Position numbers and translations under genes: made by a program. A stretch of DNA of 64,000 nt. Source: Arthrobacter sp. AFG20 (lineage in GTDB: Bacteria > Actinomycetota > Actinomycetes > Actinomycetales > Micrococcaceae). Positions 24,031 through 31,987 of this stretch are shown piece by piece (positions within the stretch are counted from its first letter, which is position 1; every line of letters begins with the position of its first letter). The stretch is taken from positions 124,001 through 188,000 of the forward strand of contig NZ_PJMC01000004.1 of the NCBI RefSeq assembly GCF_002892795.1. The letters run 5' to 3'. The notes below the pieces were generated by a model, which saw only the letters and a list, made by a program, of their open reading frames with translations, was not told the DNA's origin and did no database searches.

Positions 24031-24858
24031 CCAGGGGGTGACCGGGTGGTCCTGCGGCTCACCGTCCACGAACACGTCCGCCCGCTCGTTGAAGAAGCAG
24101 ACCAGCCCGTGGATCTGCCGGGCGTCGATTAACCGCGAGTCGTAGGCCCAGGCGATGTTCTTGCCCCGGGCCGACTCCGGATAGCTCCAGTACTTGGCCT
24201 CGCCCTTGTAGGGGCAGACGGTCCGGTGCGGGCTGGCCTCGAGCAGGTTCAGCCGCACGTCCTCGGGCGGAATGTAGTAGCGCACGGGAAGCAACGTTTC
24301 GTAGAGCAGATGGGCTCCGACAGTATCGGCCAGCAGCACACCGTCGAGCTTTACCTCGATGCGCCGCAGGGTGGCACGGATGTCCACGCGGTGGAACGGG
24401 TCCCTCGGGTGGCCGATGATCTCCTCGTGGTCCTCGAGCCAGTGGAACGCGCCGAAATCCAGCACGACGTACCCCGCCAGGTCCGGATCCGAGGGCCGGA
24501 AAGCGGCCCGGGGCACGCTGAACGCGGATGCCACGACGTCGAGCTCCTCGCCCGCCGCAGTGTGCCGCCTGAACCCGGTTCGCGGGTCCAGCGCCGGCGG
24601 CGCCTCTGCCATCAGGCGGACCGGATACTCGTCCGGACCGGCGTCCCCCTCGGCTGCAGGCGGCTCGAGCCGCGCCAGCAGATCCTTTTCGGGCACGGCG
24701 TAAACCGGGGTGACGCGTTTCGGTTCCCAGACCAGGAGGGCTTCGCGTGTGTCGACGACGGGACTTCCGTCGATGCCCGCGCGGATCCTTTTGGAGGTGG
24801 GCTGGTACCGGAGATCAGGAAATGCGCCGAACAGCAGATCCGACAGTTTCGTGGCCAT
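24025..24858 (-). CDS. DUF427 domain-containing protein (two copies)
   Basis: 277 aa with two related modules. The C-terminal module contains LLEASPHRTVCPYKGEAKYWSY and NIAWAYDSRL, the DUF427 hallmark (beta-tent fold). The N-terminal module carries VDTREALLVWEPKRVTPVYAVPEKD and VVLDFGAFHWLEDHEEIIGHPRDPFHRVDI, which is the diverged copy. Function unknown; related single-domain proteins are widespread in actinobacteria and fungi. The start at 24858 (MATKLSDLLFGAFPDL) removes an Arg/His-rich extension. The stop lies inside a GGTGAGG repeat. Confidence 0.85.
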   Translation of the reverse strand: MATKLSDLLFGAFPDLRYQPTSKRIRAGIDGSPVVDTREALLVWEPKRVTPVYAVPEKDLLARLEPPAAEGDAGPDEYPVRLMAEAPPALDPRTGFRRHTAAGEELDVVASAFSVPRAAFRPSDPDLAGYVVLDFGAFHWLEDHEEIIGHPRDPFHRVDIRATLRRIEVKLDGVLLADTVGAHLLYETLLPVRYYIPPEDVRLNLLEASPHRTVCPYKGEAKYWSYPESARGKNIAWAYDSRLIDARQIHGLVCFFNERADVFVDGEPQDHPVTPWS

Positions 24859-24926
24859 GCATTCAGGGTGGGCATAAGGGCGCCCGGCGTCAACGGCTAA
24901 TTCGCCAACGCCTGCCCGTTGGCCTG

Positions 24927-25544
24927 TCAGGGCTTGGCGTGCAGGCCGTCGAACGCCATGGTGATGACGTCGTCGGCCAGCTTTTCGGGTGAGAGCGAAC
25001 CGCCTGGCTTGTACCACTCGACTATCGAGTTGATGGTTCCGAACAGGAGCCGGGTCACGGTGCGGGGATCGATGTCCTGGCGCAGCGACCCCTCATCGCG
25101 GGCCGCAGAGATCAGCTCCGCCACCCTGTGGTCGAAGGCGCGACGGCGTTCCATGGCGTCTCGTTCGATGTCCGTGTTCCCGCGCAGCCGCAGCAGCAGC
25201 GTGACGAAGGGCAGCCGCTCCACCAGCACGGCGATGGTCTGGCGCAGCACAAACTCCAGCCGCGCGTCGGCTGCCCCGGAGGTTGCCCCCGGCTGGTCCA
25301 GGATGGCTTCCAGTCCGCCGAGCGCGTGGTCCAGGGCGAGCTTCAGCAGGTCGCCCTTTGACGGCACATGATGGTAGATCGCCGACTTGGAGATGCCCAG
25401 GTTTTCGGCCAGGATGCCCATGGATGTGGCATCGTAGCCGTGGCGGTTGAAGACGTCGACGGCGATCAGCAGCACGGACTGCTGGTCGTAGCCGGGGCGG
25501 CCGCGTTTGGTGGGGGCTGCTGTGCTGGCTGCTGTACTGGGCAT
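24927..25544 (-). CDS. paaR: TetR/AcrR family repressor, PaaR-like
   Basis: 205 aa. The N-terminal helix-turn-helix spans about residues 15-60 (AVDVFNRHGYDATSMGILAENLGISKSAIYHHVPSKGDLL) and the C-terminal helical ligand domain contains WYKPGGSLSPEKLADDVITM, typical of TetR proteins near phenylacetate and acyl-CoA genes. The ligand is probably phenylacetyl-CoA, by analogy. A half-conserved copy of the paa operator sits right before its own start (25553-25574), pointing to autoregulation. The name is an inference from that regulon. Confidence 0.75.
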   Translation of the reverse strand: MPSTAASTAAPTKRGRPGYDQQSVLLIAVDVFNRHGYDATSMGILAENLGISKSAIYHHVPSKGDLLKLALDHALGGLEAILDQPGATSGAADARLEFVLRQTIAVLVERLPFVTLLLRLRGNTDIERDAMERRRAFDHRVAELISAARDEGSLRQDIDPRTVTRLLFGTINSIVEWYKPGGSLSPEKLADDVITMAFDGLHAKP

Positions 25545-25552
25545 ACGGGCTA

Positions 25553-25574
25553 TTTTCTCATGAACGTTCGGTAA
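25553..25574. promoter_or_regulatory. PaaR-like operator, site 3 (autoregulatory)
   Basis: Minus strand reads TTACCGAACG, TT, CATGAGAAAA. The left half is identical to site 2 and the right half is degenerate. It lies 9 nt upstream of the TetR start codon. Confidence 0.62.
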
Positions 25575-25818
25575 TCCGGAGCAGGTGAAAACAAAACGCC
25601 GGCAGACCGCCCATTCGGAGGGTCTGCACGGCCGGCCATCAGTTTTTTCCCAAGGTATGAATCCCACAGTTTCGCTAAGGGGAATAGCGGCAGCAAAGCT
25701 GATTCACGGGACAAGGAGGTCCCTGCGGTCAGGATTCGGTCTCAACAGCCATACCTATTGGATTGACGACCGGGGCGGTGTAGTTGGCACATGCCGCCAT
25801 GCCTAGGAGGCACTGACC

Positions 25819-28008
25819 ATGTCTGAACAATCTGCAAACACCAACGGGCTGAGGCGCCGCACGCTGCTTCGGCTCAGCGCGGCCGGGGGAGCCGGCGCCG
25901 CACTCGCGGCAGCACAAACCTGGGCGGCTCCGCTGCTGGCCCGGAGAGGGCTCCTCTCGCCCGACGGCGCCTTCGCTGCCACGTCTACGGCGCTTGGCGA
26001 TGTCGTGTTCTACATAGAGAAGTTCCCCACGAGCCCGCTGATAGTCTCGCCGTTCAGCGACCCGCTGCCCATCCCGAAGGCGCTGGCCCCGGTGCCGAAG
26101 TCGGTGTACAACGCTTGGCGGAATCCACCGGGACCGGGACCGGGCCAGCAGAACTCGCTGCGCAATGAACAGCACCAGTTATGGCCGAGCCGGATTGGCT
26201 ATCCAGACCCGATCGTCTACAAGATCGATGTGCTGCTTCGGACCCACGCGTTCACTACGTCCCAGGTGCTGCCGATCGACTCGGACGGCAATCCGACTGT
26301 CTCGTTCGATTCATCTGGCAGAACCTTCGCCGCGGGCACGAAGCGGACGTTGCCTCCCAGCACGATCTACGGCTTCAACGGCACCTTCCCGGGGCCGATG
26401 ATCAACGCCGAGTACGGCAAACCGGCACTCGTCCGCTTCGAGAACCACCTGGACGAGAACCCTCTGAACCTTGACCGCCAGGACTTCGGCTCGCCGGACT
26501 GGTCCTTCCTGACCCACCTGCACAACGGCCACACCGCGCCGGAGAGCGACGGCAACCCGCACTACTCGATGGTGTCCGGGCCGAAGCACCCGGGCTTCCT
26601 GCCGCGGATGTGGGTCGACCAGCTGTACCTGAACTGGCCTGCCGGCAATGACGACCGGGAAAAGCAAAGCTTCTTTTGGTTCCACGACCACACGATGGAC
26701 CACACCGGCTCGAACGTCTACAAGGGCCTGGTGGGCCTCTACCCGATCTACGACCCGAAGAACGGCATGGACATGGGGGACGAGCGGCAGGGACTGCGCC
26801 TGCCAGGTGTCCGAAAGAACAATCCGGACGGGTCCTTCGACGTGGACTACGACATCCCGCTGGCCTTCTCGGACTTCCGTCTGGACGACGGCGTGACCAC
26901 GCACAAGGACATCCACGACGTGCAGGGCGAGTTCCCGGCCGCCAAGAACCCTGCCAAGCACCGGGAGTGGTGGGGCAAGACCTTCTACAAGCACTTTCCC
27001 AATCATGGGTTTGTGGGTGACATCTGCGCGGTCAACGGCACGGCCTCACCGGTGCTGGAGGTCAAGCGGCGCAAGTACCGTTTCCGGTTCCTGGACGCCT
27101 CGGTCTCAAGGATCTACGAGTTCAAGCTGATGAGCTCCACCAAGGGCGCGAAGTCGTCGGTGTCGCTCGGCTACGAGGATGACGAACTTGAGGGCCAGTA
27201 CCGCATTGAGGACGGCCAGCAGTGCATGCAGTTCACGCAGATCGCCTCGGACGGCGGGCTCCTGCCGTTCCCGATCAAGCGGCACTCGTTCGAATTGTGG
27301 CCCGCGAAGCGCCGCGAAGTGGTCATCGACTTCACCCGCTACCAGGACGGAACACCCACCACCAAGGGCGACGTCATCTACCTCACCAACGTCATGAAGA
27401 TGCCCAACGGGCGCATGTGGTCCAACTCGTCCCGCTTCTTCCCCGACCCGAAGTACAAGGTGCCGCTGCTCAAGTTCGTGATTGGCGACAACGCCCCGGA
27501 CGACAGCCGGATCCCGGCGGCCCTCCGTCCGCTTCCCCCGCTGCCAAGCAACTGGCAGAGCATGCTGGATAACCGCCTGATCTTCGAGGTGAAGCGCGGC
27601 GCCGCCGGAGGCGAGACCGAGTGGCTCATCAACGGCAAGGCCTTCGATCCGGCCGCCGTCGCGGCGAGCCTGACAAACCGTGCCGGCCGCGCACCTCTGG
27701 CCCAGCAAAAGAAGGGCAGCTTCAACCTCTGGGAGCTTCGCAACGGCGGCGGCGGCTGGGTCCATCCCTTCCACCTGCATATGGAGGAGCACCGGACCGT
27801 CATGCGCAACGGCAAGGACGTGACGCGTGCAGGAGATCCAGGGCATCCTGACGACGTCTCGAAGGAAGACCTGGCAGCCCTCGACCCTGGCGAGTCAGTG
27901 ATCCTCTACCGCGGCTTCCGGGACTTCGTAGGGCCGTACGTGGCGCACTGCCACAACCTGGCGCACGAGGACCACGCCATGATGTTCGGCTGGGAGATCA
28001 CACCGTAA
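25819..28008 (+). CDS. multicopper oxidase with Tat signal
   Basis: 729 aa. The N-terminal RRRTLLRLSAAGGAG is a twin-arginine-type signal, as expected for a copper enzyme exported folded. Copper ligands appear in order: HLHNGH, FWFHDHTMDHT, HPFHLHMEEHR and YVAHCHNLAHEDHAMM (type 1 Cys-His with Met). Length and spacing resemble the CotA/phenoxazinone-synthase group of laccase-like oxidases, which oxidise phenolics or metals. AGGAGG precedes the ATG. It stands between paaR and paaK but has no paa operator, so it is probably regulated separately. Confidence 0.9.
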   Translation: MSEQSANTNGLRRRTLLRLSAAGGAGAALAAAQTWAAPLLARRGLLSPDGAFAATSTALGDVVFYIEKFPTSPLIVSPFSDPLPIPKALAPVPKSVYNAWRNPPGPGPGQQNSLRNEQHQLWPSRIGYPDPIVYKIDVLLRTHAFTTSQVLPIDSDGNPTVSFDSSGRTFAAGTKRTLPPSTIYGFNGTFPGPMINAEYGKPALVRFENHLDENPLNLDRQDFGSPDWSFLTHLHNGHTAPESDGNPHYSMVSGPKHPGFLPRMWVDQLYLNWPAGNDDREKQSFFWFHDHTMDHTGSNVYKGLVGLYPIYDPKNGMDMGDERQGLRLPGVRKNNPDGSFDVDYDIPLAFSDFRLDDGVTTHKDIHDVQGEFPAAKNPAKHREWWGKTFYKHFPNHGFVGDICAVNGTASPVLEVKRRKYRFRFLDASVSRIYEFKLMSSTKGAKSSVSLGYEDDELEGQYRIEDGQQCMQFTQIASDGGLLPFPIKRHSFELWPAKRREVVIDFTRYQDGTPTTKGDVIYLTNVMKMPNGRMWSNSSRFFPDPKYKVPLLKFVIGDNAPDDSRIPAALRPLPPLPSNWQSMLDNRLIFEVKRGAAGGETEWLINGKAFDPAAVAASLTNRAGRAPLAQQKKGSFNLWELRNGGGGWVHPFHLHMEEHRTVMRNGKDVTRAGDPGHPDDVSKEDLAALDPGESVILYRGFRDFVGPYVAHCHNLAHEDHAMMFGWEITP

Positions 28009-28021
28009 CCGCCGCCTGAAG

Positions 28022-28064
28022 CCGTCGTCTCGGGCGTGTCCCGCACACAGGCCCGAGACGACGG
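28022..28064. terminator. hairpin terminator between convergent genes
   Basis: 14-bp stem CCGTCGTCTCGGGC (28022-28035) / GCCCGAGACGACGG (28051-28064) between the multicopper oxidase and paaK. No clear T-run. Confidence 0.75.
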
Positions 28065-28076
28065 ATAGCCCGGAGG

Positions 28077-29444
28077 TTACCCCTTCGGCCGCAGGTCGTA
28101 GATCCGGCGCAGCTTGCCGTTGGAGCGCTCGAGCGAGCCGGGCTCCACCACGTCAACGGTGCACGAAGAACCCACGTGGATCTTGATCTGCTCGCGCAGG
28201 GTGCGGGCCGCCGTCGTGCTCTGCCCGGTGGTGACGTTGTCACGGCGCTCGATCTTCACGGTCAGCTGGTCCATCCGCTGGCCCTCAGGCCGGGTCAGCT
28301 CGAGCTGGAAGTGCGGGCTGAGCTCGGGGATGCGCAGGGCGATTTCCTCGATCTGGGACGGGAAGAGGTTCACGCCGCGGAGGATGATCATGTCGTCGCT
28401 GCGGCCGGTGATCCGCCCCATCCGGCGGTGCGCCGGGCGGGCGGTGCCGGGAAGCAGGCGGGTGAGGTCCTTGGTGCGGTAGCGGATGATCGGCAGGGCT
28501 TCCTTGGTGAGCGAGGTGAACACCAGCTCGCCGTGTTCCCCGTCGCCCAGCACGTTTTCCTTGCCCGGCGCCGGGTTGAACGGGTCGATGATCTCCGGCC
28601 GGAAATGGTCCTCCCAGATGTGGCTGCCGTCCTGGGTCTCCAGGCATTCACCCGCGACGCCGGGCCCCATGACTTCGGAGAGGCCGTAGATGTCGCAGGC
28701 TTTGATGTTCATGGTGACCTCGAGCTCGTGCCGCATTTCCTGCGTCCACGGTTCCGCGCCGAGCACCGCGTACTTCAGCGAGGTGGACGTGGGGTCGATG
28801 CCCATGTGCGCCATGGCGTCGGCTATGGTGAGCAGGTAGGTGGGTGTGGCCAGGATGGCGTCCGGCTTGAAGTCCTGGATCATCTGGATTTGGCGTTCAG
28901 TCTGCCCGCCGGACATCGGAATCACCGTGCAGCCGAGGGCTTCGGCGCCGGCGTGGGCGCCCAGCCCGCCGGTGAACAGCCCGTAGCCGTAGGCGTTGTG
29001 GACCTTCATGCCTGGCCGCACGCCCGAGGCGCGGAGGCAGCGTGCCACGAGTTTGGCCCAGTCGGCCAGGTCCTGCTTGGTGTACCCGACAACGGTGGGC
29101 CGGCCCGTGGTGCCCGAGCTTGCGTGCACGCGCGCCACCTCGCTTTGCGGCACGGCGAACATGCCGAACGGGTACTCCTGGCGCAGGTCCTCCTTCGTGG
29201 TGAAGGGGAAGTTGCCAAGGTCGGCGAGTTCGCGCAGGTCCGAGGGGTGGATTCCGGCGTCGTCGAACTTCCTCTTGTACAGCGGGACCCTGTCGTAGGC
29301 GTACGCGACGGTGTGCTGGAGCCGGCTGAGCTGGAGCGCCTCAAGTTCGTCCCGGGACATGGTCTCCTCGGGGTCGAGGACCGCGTCGGCGGGCGTGGCG
29401 ACGGTGCTTGCCGCGACAGTGGGTTCAGGGGCGTGGATGGTCAT
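28077..29444 (-). CDS. paaK: phenylacetate-CoA ligase
   Basis: 455 aa, usual PaaK length is about 430-440. The adenylate-forming P-loop SSGTTGRPTVVGYT, the AYGYGLFTGGLGAHAGAE segment and the downstream GRSDDMIILRGVNLFPSQIEEI motif are diagnostic for PaaK. It activates phenylacetate with ATP and CoA, the committing step of the pathway. The start is ATG at 29444; about 30 N-terminal residues are extra relative to the family. It follows paaI by 10 nt in one operon with an upstream paa operator. Confidence 0.93.
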   Translation of the reverse strand: MTIHAPEPTVAASTVATPADAVLDPEETMSRDELEALQLSRLQHTVAYAYDRVPLYKRKFDDAGIHPSDLRELADLGNFPFTTKEDLRQEYPFGMFAVPQSEVARVHASSGTTGRPTVVGYTKQDLADWAKLVARCLRASGVRPGMKVHNAYGYGLFTGGLGAHAGAEALGCTVIPMSGGQTERQIQMIQDFKPDAILATPTYLLTIADAMAHMGIDPTSTSLKYAVLGAEPWTQEMRHELEVTMNIKACDIYGLSEVMGPGVAGECLETQDGSHIWEDHFRPEIIDPFNPAPGKENVLGDGEHGELVFTSLTKEALPIIRYRTKDLTRLLPGTARPAHRRMGRITGRSDDMIILRGVNLFPSQIEEIALRIPELSPHFQLELTRPEGQRMDQLTVKIERRDNVTTGQSTTAARTLREQIKIHVGSSCTVDVVEPGSLERSNGKLRRIYDLRPKG

Positions 29445-29454
29445 GGTCTGCTTC

Positions 29455-29910
29455 CTACTTCTTGGGGATGGTACGGCTGCGTCCGCGGAACTCGGCAATG
29501 AGTTCCCCCGGCTTGCCGGAACTGGCCTCAGCACCGGGATCAGCAGCGAAGATCTGGATGTCGTAAAGGCCGCTGCGGCCCGCGCTGGAGCGGCGGTCGG
29601 CGACGGCGGTGATCACCTGGCCCTGGTAGGCCGGCTTGAGGAAGTTGATGTCGACGCCGGCAGCAACGGTGATGCTGTCAGGGTCGGCAGGCGACGCGGG
29701 GTTGCAGGCGAGGGCGAACGCGGAGTCTGCAAAGGCGAAGATCATTCCGCCGTGGGCCATGCCGAAGCCGTTGAGCATCTCCTGCCGGAGGGTCATCCGG
29801 ATGGTTGCGTGGCCGTCACTCAGGGCGAGGACTTCTATGCCCATCCATTCCGAGGCGTAGTCGTTCTCGAGGATGTGGTGGGCCACACCGGGGATTGCCG
29901 TTTCAGCCAT
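29455..29910 (-). CDS. paaI: hydroxyphenylacetyl-CoA thioesterase
   Basis: 151 aa hotdog protein. FGMAHGGMIFAFADSAFALACN is the PaaI signature, with Asp in the active helix. PaaI rescues CoA from dead-end intermediates such as ring-hydroxylated phenylacetyl-CoA. GGAGGCAACGC precedes the ATG at 29910. First gene of the paaI-paaK operon; operator site 4 lies 23 nt upstream. Confidence 0.9.
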   Translation of the reverse strand: MAETAIPGVAHHILENDYASEWMGIEVLALSDGHATIRMTLRQEMLNGFGMAHGGMIFAFADSAFALACNPASPADPDSITVAAGVDINFLKPAYQGQVITAVADRRSSAGRSGLYDIQIFAADPGAEASSGKPGELIAEFRGRSRTIPKK

Positions 29911-29932
29911 GCGTCGTTGCCTCCAGCTTTAT

Positions 29933-29954
29933 TTACCGAATGTTCATTAGGTAA
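29933..29954. promoter_or_regulatory. PaaR-like operator, site 4
   Basis: TTACCGAATG, TT, CATTAGGTAA: a near-perfect 22-bp palindrome (TTACCnAATGnnCATTnGGTAA) upstream of paaI. It is the best match of the four sites. Confidence 0.75.
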
Positions 29955-30903
29955 TCCCATTGGAGGGGTTCGTGTCAAGGGTGCGGGCCAGCCGGAGGGG
30001 CCCGGCGACGGCAATAACCACCAGCGCTGACAGGACATGAAGGAGTGCAACGGTCCACCAAAGCGTGAGGTAGCCCGGCCCCAGCATGGCGGGGAAAACC
30101 AGGGCCCCGAAGGTGTTGAATGCCGCGTGGAAGACCATGCAGATGGGCACGCTGCCGCTGCTGTTGTAGAGCCAGGCCAGCAGCACGGACTGCGCCAGGA
30201 CCATCAGCAGGAACGGAAGCGCCGGCCGCTGCCCGGTGGGATCCGACAGCAGCTCCGGCAGGTGCCACGCCGCCCACACCAGCCCGAGGAGCAGCGCCGC
30301 CGACAGGGACGGGCGGTCCCGCTGCAGGAGCGGCAGGGCGTAGCCCCGCCAACCCAGCTCCTCGAAGAGGCCTACGGCCACCAGCGTGAACGCGAAGGTG
30401 CCCAGCAACATGAACCAGCCCGGATTCGGGCCTAGCTCCGGGGCAGGCGCGCCGCCGGAGACCGTGAGTCCGGCAGAGACCGCCACCAGCAGAAACGGCA
30501 GTCCCGCGGCGGCGGCGTACCAGCGGCCGGCCACGCGCCAGAGGGCCAGCTGCCGGAGCAGTTGCAGCAGTTCGTCCTTGCCGCCTGCGAGGTAGGCGGT
30601 GATGGCCGCGGCCAGGGCGGGTCCGAACGGTATCAGGGGCGAGCTGTTCGGGTTGAGGAGGGTCAGCGGCCACAGCAGCCATGAAATGGCGAAGGCAAGA
30701 GCAAAGAACAGCGGGAGCCGGTGGCCGGCCGGCCAGGTCAGGTCCCCGCGCGGCCCTGTGGTCCGGCGCCGTGCTTTGGTTCCGCGCCCCGATACGGTTC
30801 CGTGGTGCGCACCCTCCTTCCGGGCCCGACGGCGGTCCGGGCCGCCAGGATGCAATGCCCGCCTGGCGGGTGTGGGCTGCTCAGCCGGCGACCGGTGCGC
30901 CAC
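29947..30903 (-). CDS. CPBP family intramembrane metalloprotease
   Basis: 318 aa. After a basic N-terminal region of about 55 residues come about eight membrane helices. The CPBP motifs are complete: FEELGWRGYALPLL (EExxxR), WAAWHLPELL and FHAAFNTFG. The start is uncertain: the GTG at 30903 overlaps the upstream CPBP gene by 23 nt and gives an Arg-rich leader that may be non-coding. The 3' end overlaps operator site 4 but the gene reads towards paaI. Probably co-transcribed with the preceding paralogue. Confidence 0.78.
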   Translation of the reverse strand: MAHRSPAEQPTPARRALHPGGPDRRRARKEGAHHGTVSGRGTKARRRTTGPRGDLTWPAGHRLPLFFALAFAISWLLWPLTLLNPNSSPLIPFGPALAAAITAYLAGGKDELLQLLRQLALWRVAGRWYAAAAGLPFLLVAVSAGLTVSGGAPAPELGPNPGWFMLLGTFAFTLVAVGLFEELGWRGYALPLLQRDRPSLSAALLLGLVWAAWHLPELLSDPTGQRPALPFLLMVLAQSVLLAWLYNSSGSVPICMVFHAAFNTFGALVFPAMLGPGYLTLWWTVALLHVLSALVVIAVAGPLRLARTLDTNPSNGIT

Positions 30904-31747
30904 GGCCCGCCTCCGCTGTCAGTGTGCGGAATTTCCGGAGCAGCGCCAGGACCACAAGCAAAAGGGTGGCCGCGGCAATCTGCTGCCACGCGCCGTCGAA
31001 CACTGCTAGTTTTGACTGCTCCGAGGCGTTGAACGAGGCGTGGAGGAGGGCCACGATCAGCAGGCTCTGGCCCGTTCCGAGGTAGGCGATGCCCACCAGC
31101 AGACGGAACAGCGGGGCGAAGACCAGAAGCACGCCCCACGCGACCGCCACGTCCGGCCACGGGGTGGCGCCGAAGCCCTTGTCCGCAAAGGCCAGCGGGA
31201 AGTGGATGAGCGCGAAGGGAATGGCGGTGAGCAGGCTGCCGGTCACCAGGCCGCGGCGCTCCATCAGCCGGCGCTGGACCACCCCCGTCCAGGCCAGCTC
31301 CTCCCAGAGGTTCCCCAGCAGGGCGCCGACGATCAGCGTGTTCAGCAGGTATGACCCTGCCACCGTGGCCCACCCGTCCGCGGGCTGATGGAACGTGCCG
31401 GCGGCGGCCGCGATGAGTACGGTCAGGACGGGCAGGGCAAGGACTGCCGCCACGTACCAGCCCGTTCCGACACGCCAGCGGACGGTTTGGCGGAACAGGG
31501 CCTTAACGCCGGGCTTGCCGTCGGCTGCTCTGGTCACCAGGACGGCGGTTCCCAGCAGGATCAGCAGTTCGGCGAGGATGCCGGGCACGGCATTGCCGAG
31601 CAGCGTGATGGACAGGATGAGCGCCACCCACGTCAGCCCGATCGCAATGACCAGGAACGCCGTCACCGGGCGGGCAGCGATGAGCCGGCGCGGCGGAGGG
31701 GCGGATGGATCGGAAGCGCGGCCAGCGGGGTTCATCGGGACCACCAT
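30881..31747 (-). CDS. CPBP-family membrane protein with altered motif 1
   Basis: 288 aa, about eight membrane helices. The family position EExxxR reads WEELAWTGVVQRR, with Thr where the conserved Arg should be; motif 2 is ALIHFPLAF and motif 3 LLHASFNAS. The Glu pair and His residues remain, so activity is unclear. Start ATG at 31747, or 31735 (MNPAGRA) with GGTGG upstream. It lies first in a two-gene overlap with a full-motif paralogue, suggesting that the two might pair. Confidence 0.78.
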   Translation of the reverse strand: MVVPMNPAGRASDPSAPPPRRLIAARPVTAFLVIAIGLTWVALILSITLLGNAVPGILAELLILLGTAVLVTRAADGKPGVKALFRQTVRWRVGTGWYVAAVLALPVLTVLIAAAAGTFHQPADGWATVAGSYLLNTLIVGALLGNLWEELAWTGVVQRRLMERRGLVTGSLLTAIPFALIHFPLAFADKGFGATPWPDVAVAWGVLLVFAPLFRLLVGIAYLGTGQSLLIVALLHASFNASEQSKLAVFDGAWQQIAAATLLLVVLALLRKFRTLTAEAGRGAPVAG

Positions 31748-31987
31748 CGTTCAGGACGTCGCAGCTCAGCAGGCTGCTGCGGATGGGCCGGTCCCGGGGC
31801 GCTGGCCCACTCCGGATCCGGGACGGCGATTGTGCGCCGACGTGGCAATCAACACCATTGTCTGCTCCCGGAAGCACGGCAACAAGTGAAAGTATGGGGG
31901 AGTGCGCGCCCCGGCGCGTCAAGTCAGTAGTCCGGCACGTCCAATGCAGTACGTTCCACGCAGGAGCTTCCAACCAGAGGACAGATC

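Noticed and set aside
25819..28008. Multicopper oxidase as part of the phenylacetate regulon
   Set aside because: No operator copy at its promoter and no known role in the pathway; only its position suggests a link.
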